The position numbers and the translations under genes were made by a program. Below, one piece after another: positions 48,817 through 59,566 of a DNA stretch of 64,000 bases. The notes below the pieces were generated by a model, which was not told the origin of the DNA, did not search any database, and was given only the letters and a program-made list of their open reading frames with translations. Position 1 is the first letter of the stretch; each line of letters opens with the position of its first letter. The stretch comes from Ignavibacteriales bacterium (lineage in GTDB: Bacteria; Bacteroidota; Ignavibacteria; Ignavibacteriales; Ignavibacteriaceae): contig JADJNX010000010.1 of NCBI GenBank assembly GCA_016714125.1, positions 1-64,000 of the forward strand, in the 5' to 3' direction.

Positions 48817-50779
48817 ATGAAATCCCTAACCGCCAAAATTATTCTTCTCCTTATTCTATCTTCTTCAATCTATGCCCAGGATGTATGGCAAGATCTGGAG
48901 AAAAAAGTGAAACCTCTTCACGACTCTGATAAGATAACACAATACCTTGAATTCACTTGGAAGAACGGGGGTGATCATCCCCAACTCTCTATAAAAGCGG
49001 GGCAAATTGCTCTCCGCCTTATTGAACAAAACGAACTTTATTCCAAAAAACCTCTTGCATTAAATTACCTCGGTGTCATCCATAGAAATCTGGGAAACTA
49101 TAAGGATGCTCTTTTATATTTTTCTAAAGGATTCGAGGCTTCAAAACAATATAATGACAAAACTCAACTCGCTTACGCTTACAACAATTTGGGCAGTCTT
49201 CACAGACTTATGGGAAACGGTTCTCTCGCAATTGAACAAACCTTTAAAGGATTGAATATTTTCGAAGAATTAAATGACTCTGCGGGAATTGCTTTTTGTT
49301 CACTCAATCTTGGTGTATTATATACCAATCAGAAAAATTACACAAAAGCAATTGAGTATCTGCAAAAAGTGATCAACATCAGAAAAAGAATTGATGACAA
49401 ACCCGGTGAACTCACTGCTCAACTCAGGATCGCTGAAGTTTATTTTGAACTTGCCGATTACGACAAAGCCTATTCAATTTATCTCTATATCCTTGATGAA
49501 CACAAAAAAAGGAACGAAGCCATTGGGATGGCTTTCGCCTATGGCGGCATTTCAACAATCTTTTTCACACGAGGTAATTACAACGAAGCTCTTAACTACC
49601 GACTGAAATCTCTTGAAATAAACAGTAAAATAAATCAGCAGGTGGCAATATTAACCGATTATTGCCAGGTGGCACTTATCCATGCTCGCCTAAACGATTT
49701 CTCGACAGGTAAAAGTTTTATAGACAAGGCTATTGATCTGGCTGCAACCATTAAGTCATTCTACTTCTCTTTCATAGTTTATGATGCCGCAGCGGAGTTT
49801 TACAGCCTGCAAAGAGATTTTCAAAATGCTTTCAACTACAGTGAAATGGCGGCACAAATGAAAGACTCGATCAGGACTCTGGAACGTCTCGAAAAAAAGT
49901 GCCCAAATTGAAGCTGTTTATAAAAATGAACAAATCGAGCGGGATGCCGATCTGGCGCAAATTAAGTTGGCAAACAAAGAACAGGAAACAACTTACCTCT
50001 ATCTTATTATAATCGTTGTTGCCGGACTTTTTGTTTTTGTGTTTTATGCCTACCGTCAAAAAAGGAAATTAAACCACGAGTTGAGAGAGATCAACCAGTT
50101 TAAGGATAAACTTTTCAGGGTTATTGCCCATGATCTAAAAAATCCGTTTTTTGTTGTTCTTGGTTATTCTGAAATGCTCCTGGATGATTTTGATACTCTC
50201 ACCGATGATGAAAAACTAAACTTCATCAACAATATCAAACATGTAACTCTAAACAATTATCAACTTCTGGAGAACCTGCTTGAATGGTCTCAATCAAATC
50301 TTAAAATCATTCAACCAAAATATGAAACAGTAAATATTTCAGCCATTACACAAAAGGCAATCGATTTGTTTAAACATTCCGCAAAAATGAAAACGATTGA
50401 GTTGACAATGGACATGCCAAAAGATTTGATGATGAATACCGATCAGAATCTGATCTATTCAATTTTAAGAAATCTTCTTGGTAATGCACTCAAATTCACC
50501 AATAAAGAGGGGAAAGTATCTCTAAAATGGATTGAAAAGAGTGATTCTATCCATCTCGAAGTTGAAGATAACGGAATCGGCATGAACCCCCTGACCCTTG
50601 AAAAAATTCTTGGAAATAGAAACATCAACCGCACAAAAGGTACCGATGGTGAGGGAGGATCCGGGATTGGACTCTCTCTCGTTTACGAATTTGTCCACAA
50701 ACTGAATGGCGAGATCGCAATTTCTTCTTCCGAAGAGACCGGAACAAAATTTTCAATTGTTTTCCCTAAGATTGGATAA
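48817..50779 (+). CDS. TPR-domain sensor histidine kinase, frameshifted
   Basis: A sensor kinase of about 653 residues. The signal peptide (1-20, ending SSSIYAQ) precedes five or six tetratricopeptide repeats (residues 80-340; for example ALNYLGVIHRNLGNYKDALL and AFCSLNLGVLYTNQKNYTKA). The frame changes near 49900 in a run of seven A, and AQIEAVYKNEQIERDADLAQ continues into a transmembrane helix (TTYLYLIIIVVAGLFVFVFY). HisKA follows with FRVIAHDLKNPFFVVLGYSE (phospho-His), and HATPase with NLLGNALKFTNKEG and GGSGIGLSL. The class is common in Bacteroidota. No response regulator gene is adjacent. Confidence 0.85.
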
Positions 50780-50817
50780 CTGCTGATTATTGTTACATTT
50801 TTTGAAAGAGAAGACTG

Positions 50818-53800
50818 ATGCCAGATATTGACTTCGACCAAAAAATTATTTTACCTATTGTTGAGTTTCCTGAGGTTCCCACTCAAATAATTGAAGCGTA
50901 CAATCAAAAGAAACTTGTAATATTTATTGGTGCGGGTGTATCCCGACTGGTTGGTTGCAAAGGATGGGACCAATTAGCTCAAGAGCTCATCGAAGCATGC
51001 TACCTCGAGCAGAAAGCACCGGGAAAGTCATTAATTAACTATAGCACCAAAATTAAATTGGGGAACATAAGTGACCACCGAAAGATCATCACCATTTGTA
51101 AAAAGTTGCTTGAAAACGAGAAAAAAAATAATGTTTTTTATGATGTTTTGGAAAAGCTTTAGATGTTAAAAATGATGATAAAAAGGATTCTAATTCGATA
51201 TACTCTGATTTAGCCTCGCTACAAGTTAAATATATAACTACAAATGCCGATAATAAATTAAGTAAGTTGATGTCTCCGGCAAATGTTTATAACTCCAAAA
51301 CAGAATTAGGAGATTCCGCTTTAAAGAATTGTGAAATGATGCATATACATGGTACAATTAAGAACCGGGATTCTTTAGTCTTTGACCTTCCGAGCTACTT
51401 CAAAAACTATAATGATACACAGCTCAAATCTTTTTTAGCCTCTGTTTTTTCAGATAACACAATTTTGTTCATTGGCTATGGATTAGCTGAATTTGAAATA
51501 TTAGAATTTCTATTCAATCAAAAACAAGGCGAATCAACTCAATCAAAATTTTTATTAAATGGCTACTATTCCTCAGATTCTGATTATTATGAACTTGAGC
51601 AATCCTATTACGAATCTATGCGAATTACAGTTATTCCTTTTTGTTTTGATGAAAGGGGATATGATCAGTTAGGTGAAGTGGTCAAGAGGTGGGTCTCAAT
51701 ATTGCACCGAGTGACAACTTCTTTAGCTGTTTCTGTTAGAGAAATAGATGAGGCGATATCCGAACCAGAACCAGATTTTCTAAAAATCTTTCTGATGTTG
51801 GAATATAAAGCAACCGCTCGTAAATATTTATTTGCCAAACTATTTAACGCACCATACCCATTTGTTTGGTTTGACGAGTTAGAAACGCGAGAGTATTTTG
51901 ATCCAAACGGGATGCCCGAACCAACAAAGAACGATGAAGGTGAAACCATAATTGAAGAATGGGAGGTTATTGGATATCTTATCAATTGTACTCAGAAGAA
52001 CATAGAGATAAAAGATGAAAGTTCTTGGGAGAGGATTGTGAAAGTTATCGATGAGGCTATTAATCACATTACGACCACTCATTTGGACAATTATAAGACC
52101 GACTCTGGAATGGTTGAATTGATTTTTTATTTACCTTTTTCAAAAATAAAAAGTGATTGGATAGCTTATATAGAGTATAGTCTGAACACAAAATCGGACA
52201 ACACCCTTCTTTCTAATAAATTGACACATGGCCTCGAAAAAGTTTTACTATCTCAACACGAGAATGCCAAAGCTTTTCTCCTTAAAGTAATAAAACTATT
52301 GCTCCAACCCTCCCAAAAATGGATGAAGATAGTTATTCCAATCATAATTCTAGAATGGATAGCTATGCACTTGAACAATTTTTTCAGAAACACGCGGAGC
52401 AGCTATCAGAAATATTTGCGGAAGATGGTGTAGAAATATGCGAAACCATAATTGATGAAATACTCAATTTTGATGCTGCTTCCTTCAGTGTCTATTTAAT
52501 TCCTCAAATAACACTTACCTACTCAGACGATAATTATTTTGAACTTGAACAACTTTTAGTCTCCTTTTGGACTCGATGCCTACTAAAATCTCCTGTAAAT
52601 ATTGTTACAAACAAATTTAAACTCTACCTCGAAAGAGATCATCAAATTTTTCAACGAGTGGCTGTATTTATCATTGGGAAACGATTTGATGAATTGGGTG
52701 ATTTGTTTTTTGCTTTCGAACAAAATCCTCTTGATAACTATTTTATTAAATATGAAATTTTCGCGTTGTTAAAACAGAATTCTTCGTTACTGAAGGAATC
52801 CGACATCCAAAGGATGGTAGAGTGGATTGAGAATCAGAAATTTGAATATCTCAAGGGAAACGAACTCGATGATGAGGAGTTATCCCTATATAAGATTAAT
52901 ATAAAAAAAGAGTGGCTGTTTGCTCTATTGGAAACAAACGACAATAAAATAGTCGAGATATATTCCAATTATTTCAAGTTAAGTCCGGCTCCACTTGCAC
53001 ATCCCGGTTACACTTTTTGGATGGATAAAGACCAAGCAGTAATTACTGCTATCGAAAATTTAAACTTTACACTACTTAAAATCTCCGGAATTATAGACAA
53101 ATCAAATTCATTTTTTGTTTCGGGAGAGAAATCAAGGTCACGTGATAAAATTGATTTCTCAAATTCAATTAGAGAAGATGTTTCCGCAAATCCTGACAAG
53201 TACTTAACAGATGTAATGGATTTACTTGAGTTGAATCCCACTTTTCAATACTCTCTTTTGATGGGTCTGTTTGGAGTGGCTCAAAACCGCGATGATTTCC
53301 CATGGGAAGAAGTTTTACTCTATATTGATGCTTTGTTAAAGAGATTGGATGAACAGGCAGTTTCCGATAATGACACCAGGAACCTTGAAAGTGCATTAAG
53401 TGCTGCATTGAACATAATGGAATTATCACTAGGTTCTCGAAATATATCTGCTGAAAATGCTCAGGCGGTCAATAAAATATTGACATATTTTCTTCTATCT
53501 GAGAGACACTTTTCATCCCCTAAAATAAATGACAGAATCATCTCGACATATAATTCAATTGATTTTAAGCTGTACTCTCTATGGTTCTTATGGTTTTTCC
53601 GAGTCCACCATCTCGATTTGTTGAGTGACGATCAGAAAGAAGAAGTCAAATTAGAGATTTCTCAATATTTTGAAAACTGTCGGAACCTCAACGCTTTCCA
53701 TTTCAGTTTTGGCAGATTTTTACCCAATTTTTTTTCAAAGGAACCTGCTTTTGTCGAGAATTTAATTTCAAAAATTGATGGTTGTAGTGATGATAGATGG

Positions 53801-54472
53801 ATCGATTTTATGGAGGGATATTTATTTTTTGGAAGTAATTTGTACTCCGGAACCTATGAACTCTTGAAGAGAAATGGATTGTATTTAAAAGCATTGAACC
53901 ATTCGTTCGAAGATGACACTGTCGAGAATAGAAAAATTGCCCACATTAGTTTGGTCTTTCTTGAAGGGGAGGAACCTTTAAGTTGTGATGATTCTTTAAT
54001 GAAATCCATATTGGATTCGAATAATATTCGTTATTTTGGAGAAGTGATCAAATTCATCGGACGCAAACAAAATTTGCGTTTGGTTGAAGAACATTTTGAT
54101 AATTTTAGAGAATTATTTTTAACTATAACCCAAAAAGTTGAAACCTGCCAAGATGTTGAATTGAAGAAAAAGCATTTAGGATTATTGGGTGGTTGGATTA
54201 TTCTATTTCATGATTTGGATAACGAGACCTTTGAATATTTTAAAACTATTGCACAATACCTTCATCTTCAGCATAAAACGACTACTTTTTTGAATCACCT
54301 AATTACATTTGCTAGCACTCACCCAAATGAAACTTCCCAATTATTAAAAATTGCACTGAAATCAGATCCTAGTAACACTTTTTATGATATCGAAAAGATG
54401 CTTGATTTGATTGATGCCCTCAAAGTTTCCTTGGAGAGTGACATTCTTATCCTATCTGTAATATTTTTATAA
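50818..54472 (+). CDS. SIR2-domain protein with large helical C-terminal region, frameshifted
   Basis: Three frames join into one protein of about 1,215 residues. The N-terminal SIR2-like domain has KKLVIFIGAGVSRLVGCKGW (NAD-binding GAGVS at about 37-41), then KYITTNADNKL, MMHIHGTI (catalytic-His equivalent) and DNTILFIGYGLAEFEILEFL. The frame changes near 51155 and 52310. The remaining 900 or so residues are helical with no recognisable enzyme motif and many Glu/Lys/Leu, like the sensor arms of defence-associated sirtuins (DSR), which deplete NAD+ on phage infection. The assignment to that class is inference from architecture. A further frameshift near the end might extend it to 54531 (reading TKGYTQFSEKVQELDERRN). 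The ATTTTTTGAAAGAGAAG leader gives a weak ribosome site. Confidence 0.7.
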
Positions 54473-54710
54473 CGAAAGGGTACACTCAGTTCAGCGAAAA
54501 AGTGCAGGAATTAGACGAGAGAAGAAATTAGTCTAATTGAAGCGCAAGACTGAACATTAGATTGGATAGGAAACAATAGACAGGGTCTAAAATCATTATT
54601 TCGAATATTTCTTAAATTAAGTATTTAGAATTTGAAAACACTAACAATCATAGAAACACCCTATGAATTGAATTTCAACTGATAAACTATAAAACCAAGT
54701 GGAGGATAAA

Positions 54711-55582
54711 ATGGCAGAAAATTTTGGTGGTAATTGGACTATAAAAAATTACGTACTCTGAATGACTATTTGGTCAGAGTATAAAAAATATTTGATAAGA
54801 ATCCAGACGCACAGAGAGACACGACTCACTACATAGACGCATTTGCAGGAAAGGGCGACCTGGTATTTGAAGAAAGCCTTGAGGGTAATTTATTTGAGAC
54901 CGCGTCTAATTTCCCAGGTAGTGCAAAAATTGCTCTGGATATAAAAAGTCCTTTTGATCACTACCATTTTATTGAGAAGGACAGAACCAGATGCGAAAAC
55001 CTCAAAGCACTAAAGGAACAGTACCCTTGGGCTAACAATCGTGTCAATATTTATAATGGTGACTGTACACATGTACTTACGGGAATTTTGAAAAAATTTA
55101 AGTACCGTGATGACAGAGCTGTGATTTTTCTAGACCCATATGGAATGCATGTTGAATTTGACCTACTGAAAACAATCGCTCAAACTCAAATGGTTGATTT
55201 GTGGATACTAGTTCCACATGCAATTGGATTTATGCGTCAACTGCAAAAAGACGGAGAAATTATAGAACCGCTGCGAAGAAAACTAGACCGGGTTTTTGGA
55301 GAAACGGATTGGTTTGGGAAATTTTATAAAGAATATTCTTTTGAAAACTTATTCGGCGAGGAAGAAACATCCCTTAAGAAAGCTGTCGATGAGAAAGAAC
55401 TGATAGAATATTATGTTGAGAGGTTGGGTCAAATCTTTTGCGAAGTTGCACCAAGTCCTTTGATATTTAAAAACAATAAAAATATACCTATTTTTGCTTT
55501 ATGTTTTGCTGCTTCAAATAAACAAGGTTCGAAGACGGCAATCAAGATTGCTCGATACTTAATAGAAAAGAAACATGGCTGA
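54711..55582 (+). CDS. tcmP: Three-Cys-motif partner protein TcmP, frameshifted near 5' end
   Basis: ATG 54711 follows GGAGG and gives MAENFGGNW. Two small shifts before 54830 are needed to read KKLRTLNDYLV … KNPDAQRDTTHYIDAFAGKG. From there the sequence runs HYHFIEKDRTRCENLKALKE, VNIYNGDCTHVL, RAVIFLDPYGMHVEFDLLKT and VDLWILVPHAIGFMRQLQKD. This order (YIDAFAGxG, FIEKD, GD, FLDPYGMxVE, DLWxLxP) is that of the TcmP family, a Rossmann methyltransferase-like fold. TcmP genes neighbour DUF5131 genes, as here, overlapping the next gene by eight bases. The molecular role is not established. Confidence 0.85.
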
Positions 55583-56327
55583 TAAAAGTTTAATTGAGTG
55601 GACAAATGACACTTGGAATCCCGTAACCGGGTGCGATAAAATCAGCTCCGGATGTAAAAATTGTTATGCCGAAAAAATGGCTAATCGGTTGCAATTAATG
55701 GGGCAACCCAATTACAAAAACGGATTCGAATTGACTCTTCAACCTGCTACTCTTGAGATCCCACTAAAATGGAAGACCCCGAGATTGATATTTGTAAATT
55801 CAATGAGTGATCTTTTCCATGAAGATGTTCCTCTTGATTATATCTTGAAGGTCTTTCGGGTTATGAACCAGGCATCATGGCATGTATTCCAAATTCTAAC
55901 GAAAAGGCATGAGCGGTTGTTAGAACTGAGCGATAAATTGCCATGGTCTGAAAACATCTGGATGGGGGTTAGTGTCGAGTCTCAAACTTATGTAAAAAGA
56001 GTCGATTATCTTAGGCGGACTAGTGCAGTTACAAAATTTTTGTCAATTGAACCATTAATTGGAGAGATAAACAAAATTAATCTTGAAGGGATTGATTGGG
56101 TGATTGTTGGAGGTGAATCAGGTCCTAAAGCCCGGGAACTCAAAGAAGAATGGGTCACGAAATTGCGTGATATTTGCTTCGAAGCAAATGTTCCATTCTT
56201 TTTCAAGCAGTGGGGCGGTACAAGAAAACATAAAACCGGCAGAGAATTGCAAGGTCAATTCCACGATGAAATGCCCCGTAGATTCAGCACTAATGATTCG
56301 TTTTTTGGAATGAGACCTTCATCCTGA
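55575..56327 (+). CDS. DUF5131 (phage Gp37/Gp68-like) three-Cys-motif protein
   Basis: A 250-residue protein starting SLIEWTNDTWNPVTGC. It has a three-cysteine motif C-x6-C-x2-C (Cys20, Cys27, Cys30) in TGCDKISSGCKNCYAEKMAN. It continues FVNSMSDLFHEDVPLDYI, FQILTKRHERL, WMGVSVESQ and DWVIVGGESGPKARELKEEW, ending FFFKQWGGTRKHKTGRELQG. This is the DUF5131 / Gp37-Gp68 family pattern. The Cys cluster resembles, but is not, the radical-SAM CxxxCxxC. It is translationally coupled to tcmP. The function is unknown. The family is carried by phages and mobile islands. Confidence 0.88.
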   Translation: MADKSLIEWTNDTWNPVTGCDKISSGCKNCYAEKMANRLQLMGQPNYKNGFELTLQPATLEIPLKWKTPRLIFVNSMSDLFHEDVPLDYILKVFRVMNQASWHVFQILTKRHERLLELSDKLPWSENIWMGVSVESQTYVKRVDYLRRTSAVTKFLSIEPLIGEINKINLEGIDWVIVGGESGPKARELKEEWVTKLRDICFEANVPFFFKQWGGTRKHKTGRELQGQFHDEMPRRFSTNDSFFGMRPSS

Positions 56328-56485
56328 CAAAATCATGTTTTCTCAGGCAATAGAGTTGGATTTGATGAAACTTCCTATATTCAGTTTTATTAGCATACCA
56401 CAAACATGGGAGCGAAAGCATCATTTAGGTAAGTAACCAAAATTTTGTAAATATCAATCTCTTGCCCCTTTTAATGTTTTAAAAA
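56328..56485. other. Convergent intergenic spacer
   Basis: About 160 bases after the DUF5131 gene with no open frame or repeat that I recognise, ending at the hairpin described next. Confidence 0.4.
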
Positions 56486-56514
56486 TAAGAAACGCCCCGC
56501 TTAAGGGGCGTTGG
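56486..56514 (-). terminator. GC-rich hairpin terminator for the 205-residue gene
   Basis: AACGCCCC and GGGGCGTT form an 8-base-pair stem with a six-base loop. On the minus strand it is followed by a T-rich stretch (TCTTATTTTT), so it should end transcription of the gene at 56558-57175. A second weak inverted segment (CCCTAAG … CTTAGGG, 56515-56536) lies next to it. Confidence 0.7.
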
Positions 56515-56557
56515 CCCTAAGATGCTAGCTTAGGGGGATCAAATAGTAAGTTTTTAA

Positions 56558-57175
56558 TCACAAATTATTGAATTCAACTTTGATTTCATTTACTTCATTT
56601 AAAAACTTTGCCACATCCTGAATAAATTTTTCTCCTTTATCATTCAAACATGCAATTACAGCAAATCCTTGAAGTTTTTCGCCTTCTCCAGCGACGATTT
56701 TCTTGCCCTTAAATCTGTCAATGAAAAATTTTCTTGTCATTGCTTTCTTTTTACCTCGAAAACCACCTCGGTGTACAAGATATCTTTTACCTTCCTCATC
56801 TTTAACAAATGCCGCCTGCATCTTACGGTCGATGCCTTCTTTCGGAATATTCAACTCCAATTCTGCAAATCTCCAATGTTTTGTGTCACCGGAGCCCAGA
56901 ATATTCCAATATCTAGCTTGACGACTACCGTTTTTAATGTGTAAATTATACAAATACCAAAATTTATTGACACCTGAGGCATTAAGTTGACAATCCACAT
57001 ACTTATCAATTGGCAGCTTGCCGACTTTATGCTTTTTATCTGATTTTTCCAGAAATTTATCCCTTAATTCAGTTTGCAATATCTCAATTTCAACAGGGTT
57101 GTCGACTACTGCGTAACGGTGCGGAATGGTGGATTCACTCTTTTGGTACTCAACCTTTGATTCAATATTTTTCAC
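56558..57175 (-). CDS. Unrecognised 205-residue protein beside the SIR2/TcmP island
   Basis: I do not recognise the family. The protein is soluble, rich in Lys/Arg, and without signal or membrane segments. Noticeable segments are NKFWYLYNLHIKNGSRQARY, KYLVHRGG-like RYLVHRGGFRGKKKAMTRKF, FIDRFKGKKIVAGEGEKLQG and a helical C-terminus DVAKFLNEVNEIKVEF. The basic RGGFRGKKKAMTRKFF segment suggests nucleic acid contact. It is monocistronic and convergent with the TcmP-DUF5131 pair. The context suggests an accessory gene of the same island. Confidence 0.55.
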   Translation of the reverse strand: MKNIESKVEYQKSESTIPHRYAVVDNPVEIEILQTELRDKFLEKSDKKHKVGKLPIDKYVDCQLNASGVNKFWYLYNLHIKNGSRQARYWNILGSGDTKHWRFAELELNIPKEGIDRKMQAAFVKDEEGKRYLVHRGGFRGKKKAMTRKFFIDRFKGKKIVAGEGEKLQGFAVIACLNDKGEKFIQDVAKFLNEVNEIKVEFNNL

Positions 57176-57596
57176 TTTTACTTCCTTTAGATTTGTTATT
57201 TATTTACCTTTTAACAAAATGCTCAAAATTAGGCGGATTAATAAATACGGATTTGGATGACCCCTCTCTTGCTTTTCATAAACCATTTATATTCCGGCCA
57301 AAATCTTAATCCCTAAAAATGAAGGATATTAAACTGAAGTTAACACCAGTTTAGAGAGTATTAACTTCTTAGTTTAGAGTTTTGATCTTTATTTGCGAAA
57401 TTTACTTAAATCTTATCTGATTTTGTAGAAATTCAATCATGTTCCCCAAACTTACTAATATTTTTTCAAAACGCTATGGTTTTCTAATATTTTTAACTCT
57501 TTCTCCATTCCCCTTTCGATATCCACACCAATTTCCTATCTTTGCGTTCCGTTTTTAGTCGAATATTATCTTCTTTTTAACAAGAATTGGAATTAT
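57176..57596. other. Divergent regulatory region upstream of asd
   Basis: This 420-base AT-rich spacer holds the promoters of the minus-strand 205-residue gene and of asd. Apart from the TATCTTTG promoter element at 57537-57544, no operator, RNA or open frame stands out. Confidence 0.4.
57537..57544 (+). promoter_or_regulatory. Candidate TAnnTTTG (-7) promoter element for asd
   Basis: TATCTTTG matches the Bacteroidota -7 consensus TAnnTTTG. It would place the transcription start near 57551, about 46 bases before the asd ATG. A -33 TTG is not clear (TTTCG at 57514-57518 is the closest). No ribosome binding site of Shine-Dalgarno type is obvious. Confidence 0.4.
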
Positions 57597-58632
57597 ATGC
57601 CCAAAATTAAAGTAGCTGTTCTTGGTGCCACAGGGAGTGTGGGACAAAAATTTATTCAACTTCTTGAGAATCATCCTTTTTTTGAACTGTGTGAACTTGG
57701 AGCTTCCGACCGCTCTGCAGGGGAAGAAGTATAAGGATGCGGTTAACTGGTTTATGCCTTCACCAGTTCCCGATGGGATTGGGGATCTGATCGTTAAAAA
57801 CTGTGAACCACCGTTTGAAAGCAGGATCGTATTCTCTGGACTTGATTCTTCCGTCGCCGGTGAAATTGAAGAAAATTTTGCCAATGCCGGTTATATCGTT
57901 GTATCAAATTCACGGAATCACAGATTTGATCCTGATGTACCACTACTAATCCCCGAAGTTAACAGCGATCACCTTAAACTGCTGCCAATTCAAAAATACG
58001 GCGGAGCCATCGTTACAAACCCAAATTGTTCTACAATTGGTATGGTTATGGCACTAAAGCCACTTTTTGATAATTTTGGGCTGGAAACAGTGAATGTGGT
58101 AACTATGCAGGCTCTCTCGGGTGCGGGTTATCCGGGTGTTTCGGGACTTGATTCCACTGACAATGTTATCCCTTTTATCAGTGGTGAAGAAGAAAAGTTA
58201 GAGACCGAACCACTTAAAATACTCGGTAAATTTAACGGTTCCGGGATCGACCTGACAGATATTAAGATCAGCGCATCCACAAACAGGGTACCTGTTCTTG
58301 ACGGACACACCGAATCAATTCAGGTAAAATTAAAAAGCAAAGCCACTAAACAAGACATCCTGCGAGTATGGAATGAATTTTCAGCCGAACCTCAGGCCCT
58401 GGCGCTTCCATTCGCTCCGGGTAGGCCAATCCACTATTTTACGGAGGACAGATATCCCCAGCCACGCTTGCATCGTAACATCGACAAAGGTATGGCAACT
58501 TCAGTGGGAAGACTCCGCGAATGTAATATTTTTGATTACAAGTTTACAGTTTTGTCCCATAATACTGTAAGAGGTGCCGCAGGTGGTGCCATACTTTGCG
58601 CCGAACTTATGTTTAAAAAAGGACTTGTTTAG
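57597..58632 (+). CDS. asd: Aspartate-semialdehyde dehydrogenase, frameshifted near 5' end
   Basis: Asd reduces aspartyl phosphate to aspartate semialdehyde, for Lys/DAP, Thr and Met synthesis. ATG 57597 gives MPKIKVAVLGATGSVGQKFI (NADP-binding), GASDRSAG, then a one-base shift near 57725 and YKDAVNWFMPSPVPDGIGDL. Catalytic NPNCSTIGMVMALKPL (nucleophile Cys), MQALSGAGYPGVSGLD and VPVLDGHTESIQVKL follow, the pattern of the archaeal/fungal-type Asd subclass. The length is about 345 residues. The 3' end overlaps the stop of the convergent exonuclease gene by four bases. Confidence 0.9.
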
Positions 58633-59411
58633 CGTTTATTGGATAAAATCTCTTTTAACACTTTTTTAGTTTCATCACCAAAATCCTGTTTGAGCATCCA
58701 CTCGGCATAACTTTTTTCATCTTTCACCCGTTTGCCCTGGTGTTTGCCAAAATTGTAAACAATCTCGTTTTTGTCGTTATAAACAAGTTTTCCCGAGATG
58801 TCGGCATTACGAACCGAGCCACTTCCTGTGAATTTTATGATATCGTCGAGAGTGGGTCCGATGTCTGAGTATTTTTCGGTTTGGGCAATAAAAACTTCTT
58901 TTGTTGCAGTGATGTCTGCCTCTGCGGTGTGGGCACTAGTGATCGATTTATTGCAATAAAATCGATAGGCTGTCGCCAGATTTCTCGGCTCACCCGGATT
59001 TCCGGGAGCTCTTGGTTCTTTTTTTGTATAGATTTGATACGGGTCAATGGTAAGTATTCCCGGAGCCGGGAATTCTACACCGATCCTCTTAAATTCCATT
59101 CTGATCAGGGGTAAATCGTAATTAATTATGTTATACCCTGAAAGATCACATCCTTCAAATATCTTTAACAGCGAGGGAGCAAGTTCTTTAAATGTCATTT
59201 GATTAGCCACCATCAAGTCACTAATTCCGTGAATTTTACTCGCTTCCTTTGGAATTGCCCTTTCCGGGTTTACCAGAAGAGTTAAAATCTCCTCTTTCCC
59301 GTCAGGAAAAAGTTTTAGAAGTGAAATCTCAACAATTTTCTCTTTTTCAACATCAATTCCTGTTGTTTCCAAGTCAAAAAATACTATCGGTCTGGTTAAT
59401 TTAAGTTTCAT
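58629..59411 (-). CDS. DnaQ-like 3'-5' exonuclease
   Basis: A 260-residue exonuclease of the DnaQ/DEDDh fold. The start MKLKLTRPIVFFDLETTGID (59411) is chosen because ExoI (FFDLETTG, with metal-binding Asp and Glu) follows directly; the longer ORF adds ten unlike residues. ExoII is SGYNIINYDLPLI, and ExoIII is SAHTAEADITATKEVF (H and D). The C-terminal NFGKHQGKRVKDEKSYAEW is a short conserved tail found in stand-alone relatives of polymerase III epsilon. The likely role is in repair or RNA/DNA end trimming, not certain. It converges on asd. Confidence 0.85.
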   Translation of the reverse strand: MKLKLTRPIVFFDLETTGIDVEKEKIVEISLLKLFPDGKEEILTLLVNPERAIPKEASKIHGISDLMVANQMTFKELAPSLLKIFEGCDLSGYNIINYDLPLIRMEFKRIGVEFPAPGILTIDPYQIYTKKEPRAPGNPGEPRNLATAYRFYCNKSITSAHTAEADITATKEVFIAQTEKYSDIGPTLDDIIKFTGSGSVRNADISGKLVYNDKNEIVYNFGKHQGKRVKDEKSYAEWMLKQDFGDETKKVLKEILSNKR

Positions 59412-59479
59412 AATTAGGTCTCTGACAATTTTTGTTTTCAAAGATTCATATTATTCATTTTATTGCACACTTCCAAAGC

Positions 59480-59508
59480 TTGACTTGATTTATTTTACTT
59501 TATATTTG
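59480..59508 (+). promoter_or_regulatory. Candidate promoter TTG-N18-TATATTTG for the NmrA-like gene
   Basis: TATATTTG at 59501-59508 is a full match to the Bacteroidota -7 consensus TAnnTTTG. TTG at 59480-59482 lies 18 bases before it. The NmrA-like gene starts 58 bases downstream. This is the best-formed promoter I see in the window. Confidence 0.5.
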
Positions 59509-59566
59509 TAAATAAAAATATAAACAAATATAATTTTAATCCAACCAATAATCATCGGAGACAGAT

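Noticed and set aside
52319..54472. A separate 717-residue gene downstream of a short SIR2 gene
   Set aside because: It overlaps the upstream frame by more than 100 bases and lacks a ribosome binding site. The helical sequence runs on from the SIR2 domain, so a single frameshifted gene is more likely.
55575..55720. Radical SAM enzyme for the DUF5131 protein
   Set aside because: The cysteine spacing is C-x6-C-x2-C, not CxxxCxxC, and no SAM-binding GGE-type order supports it. The DUF5131 family label is safer.
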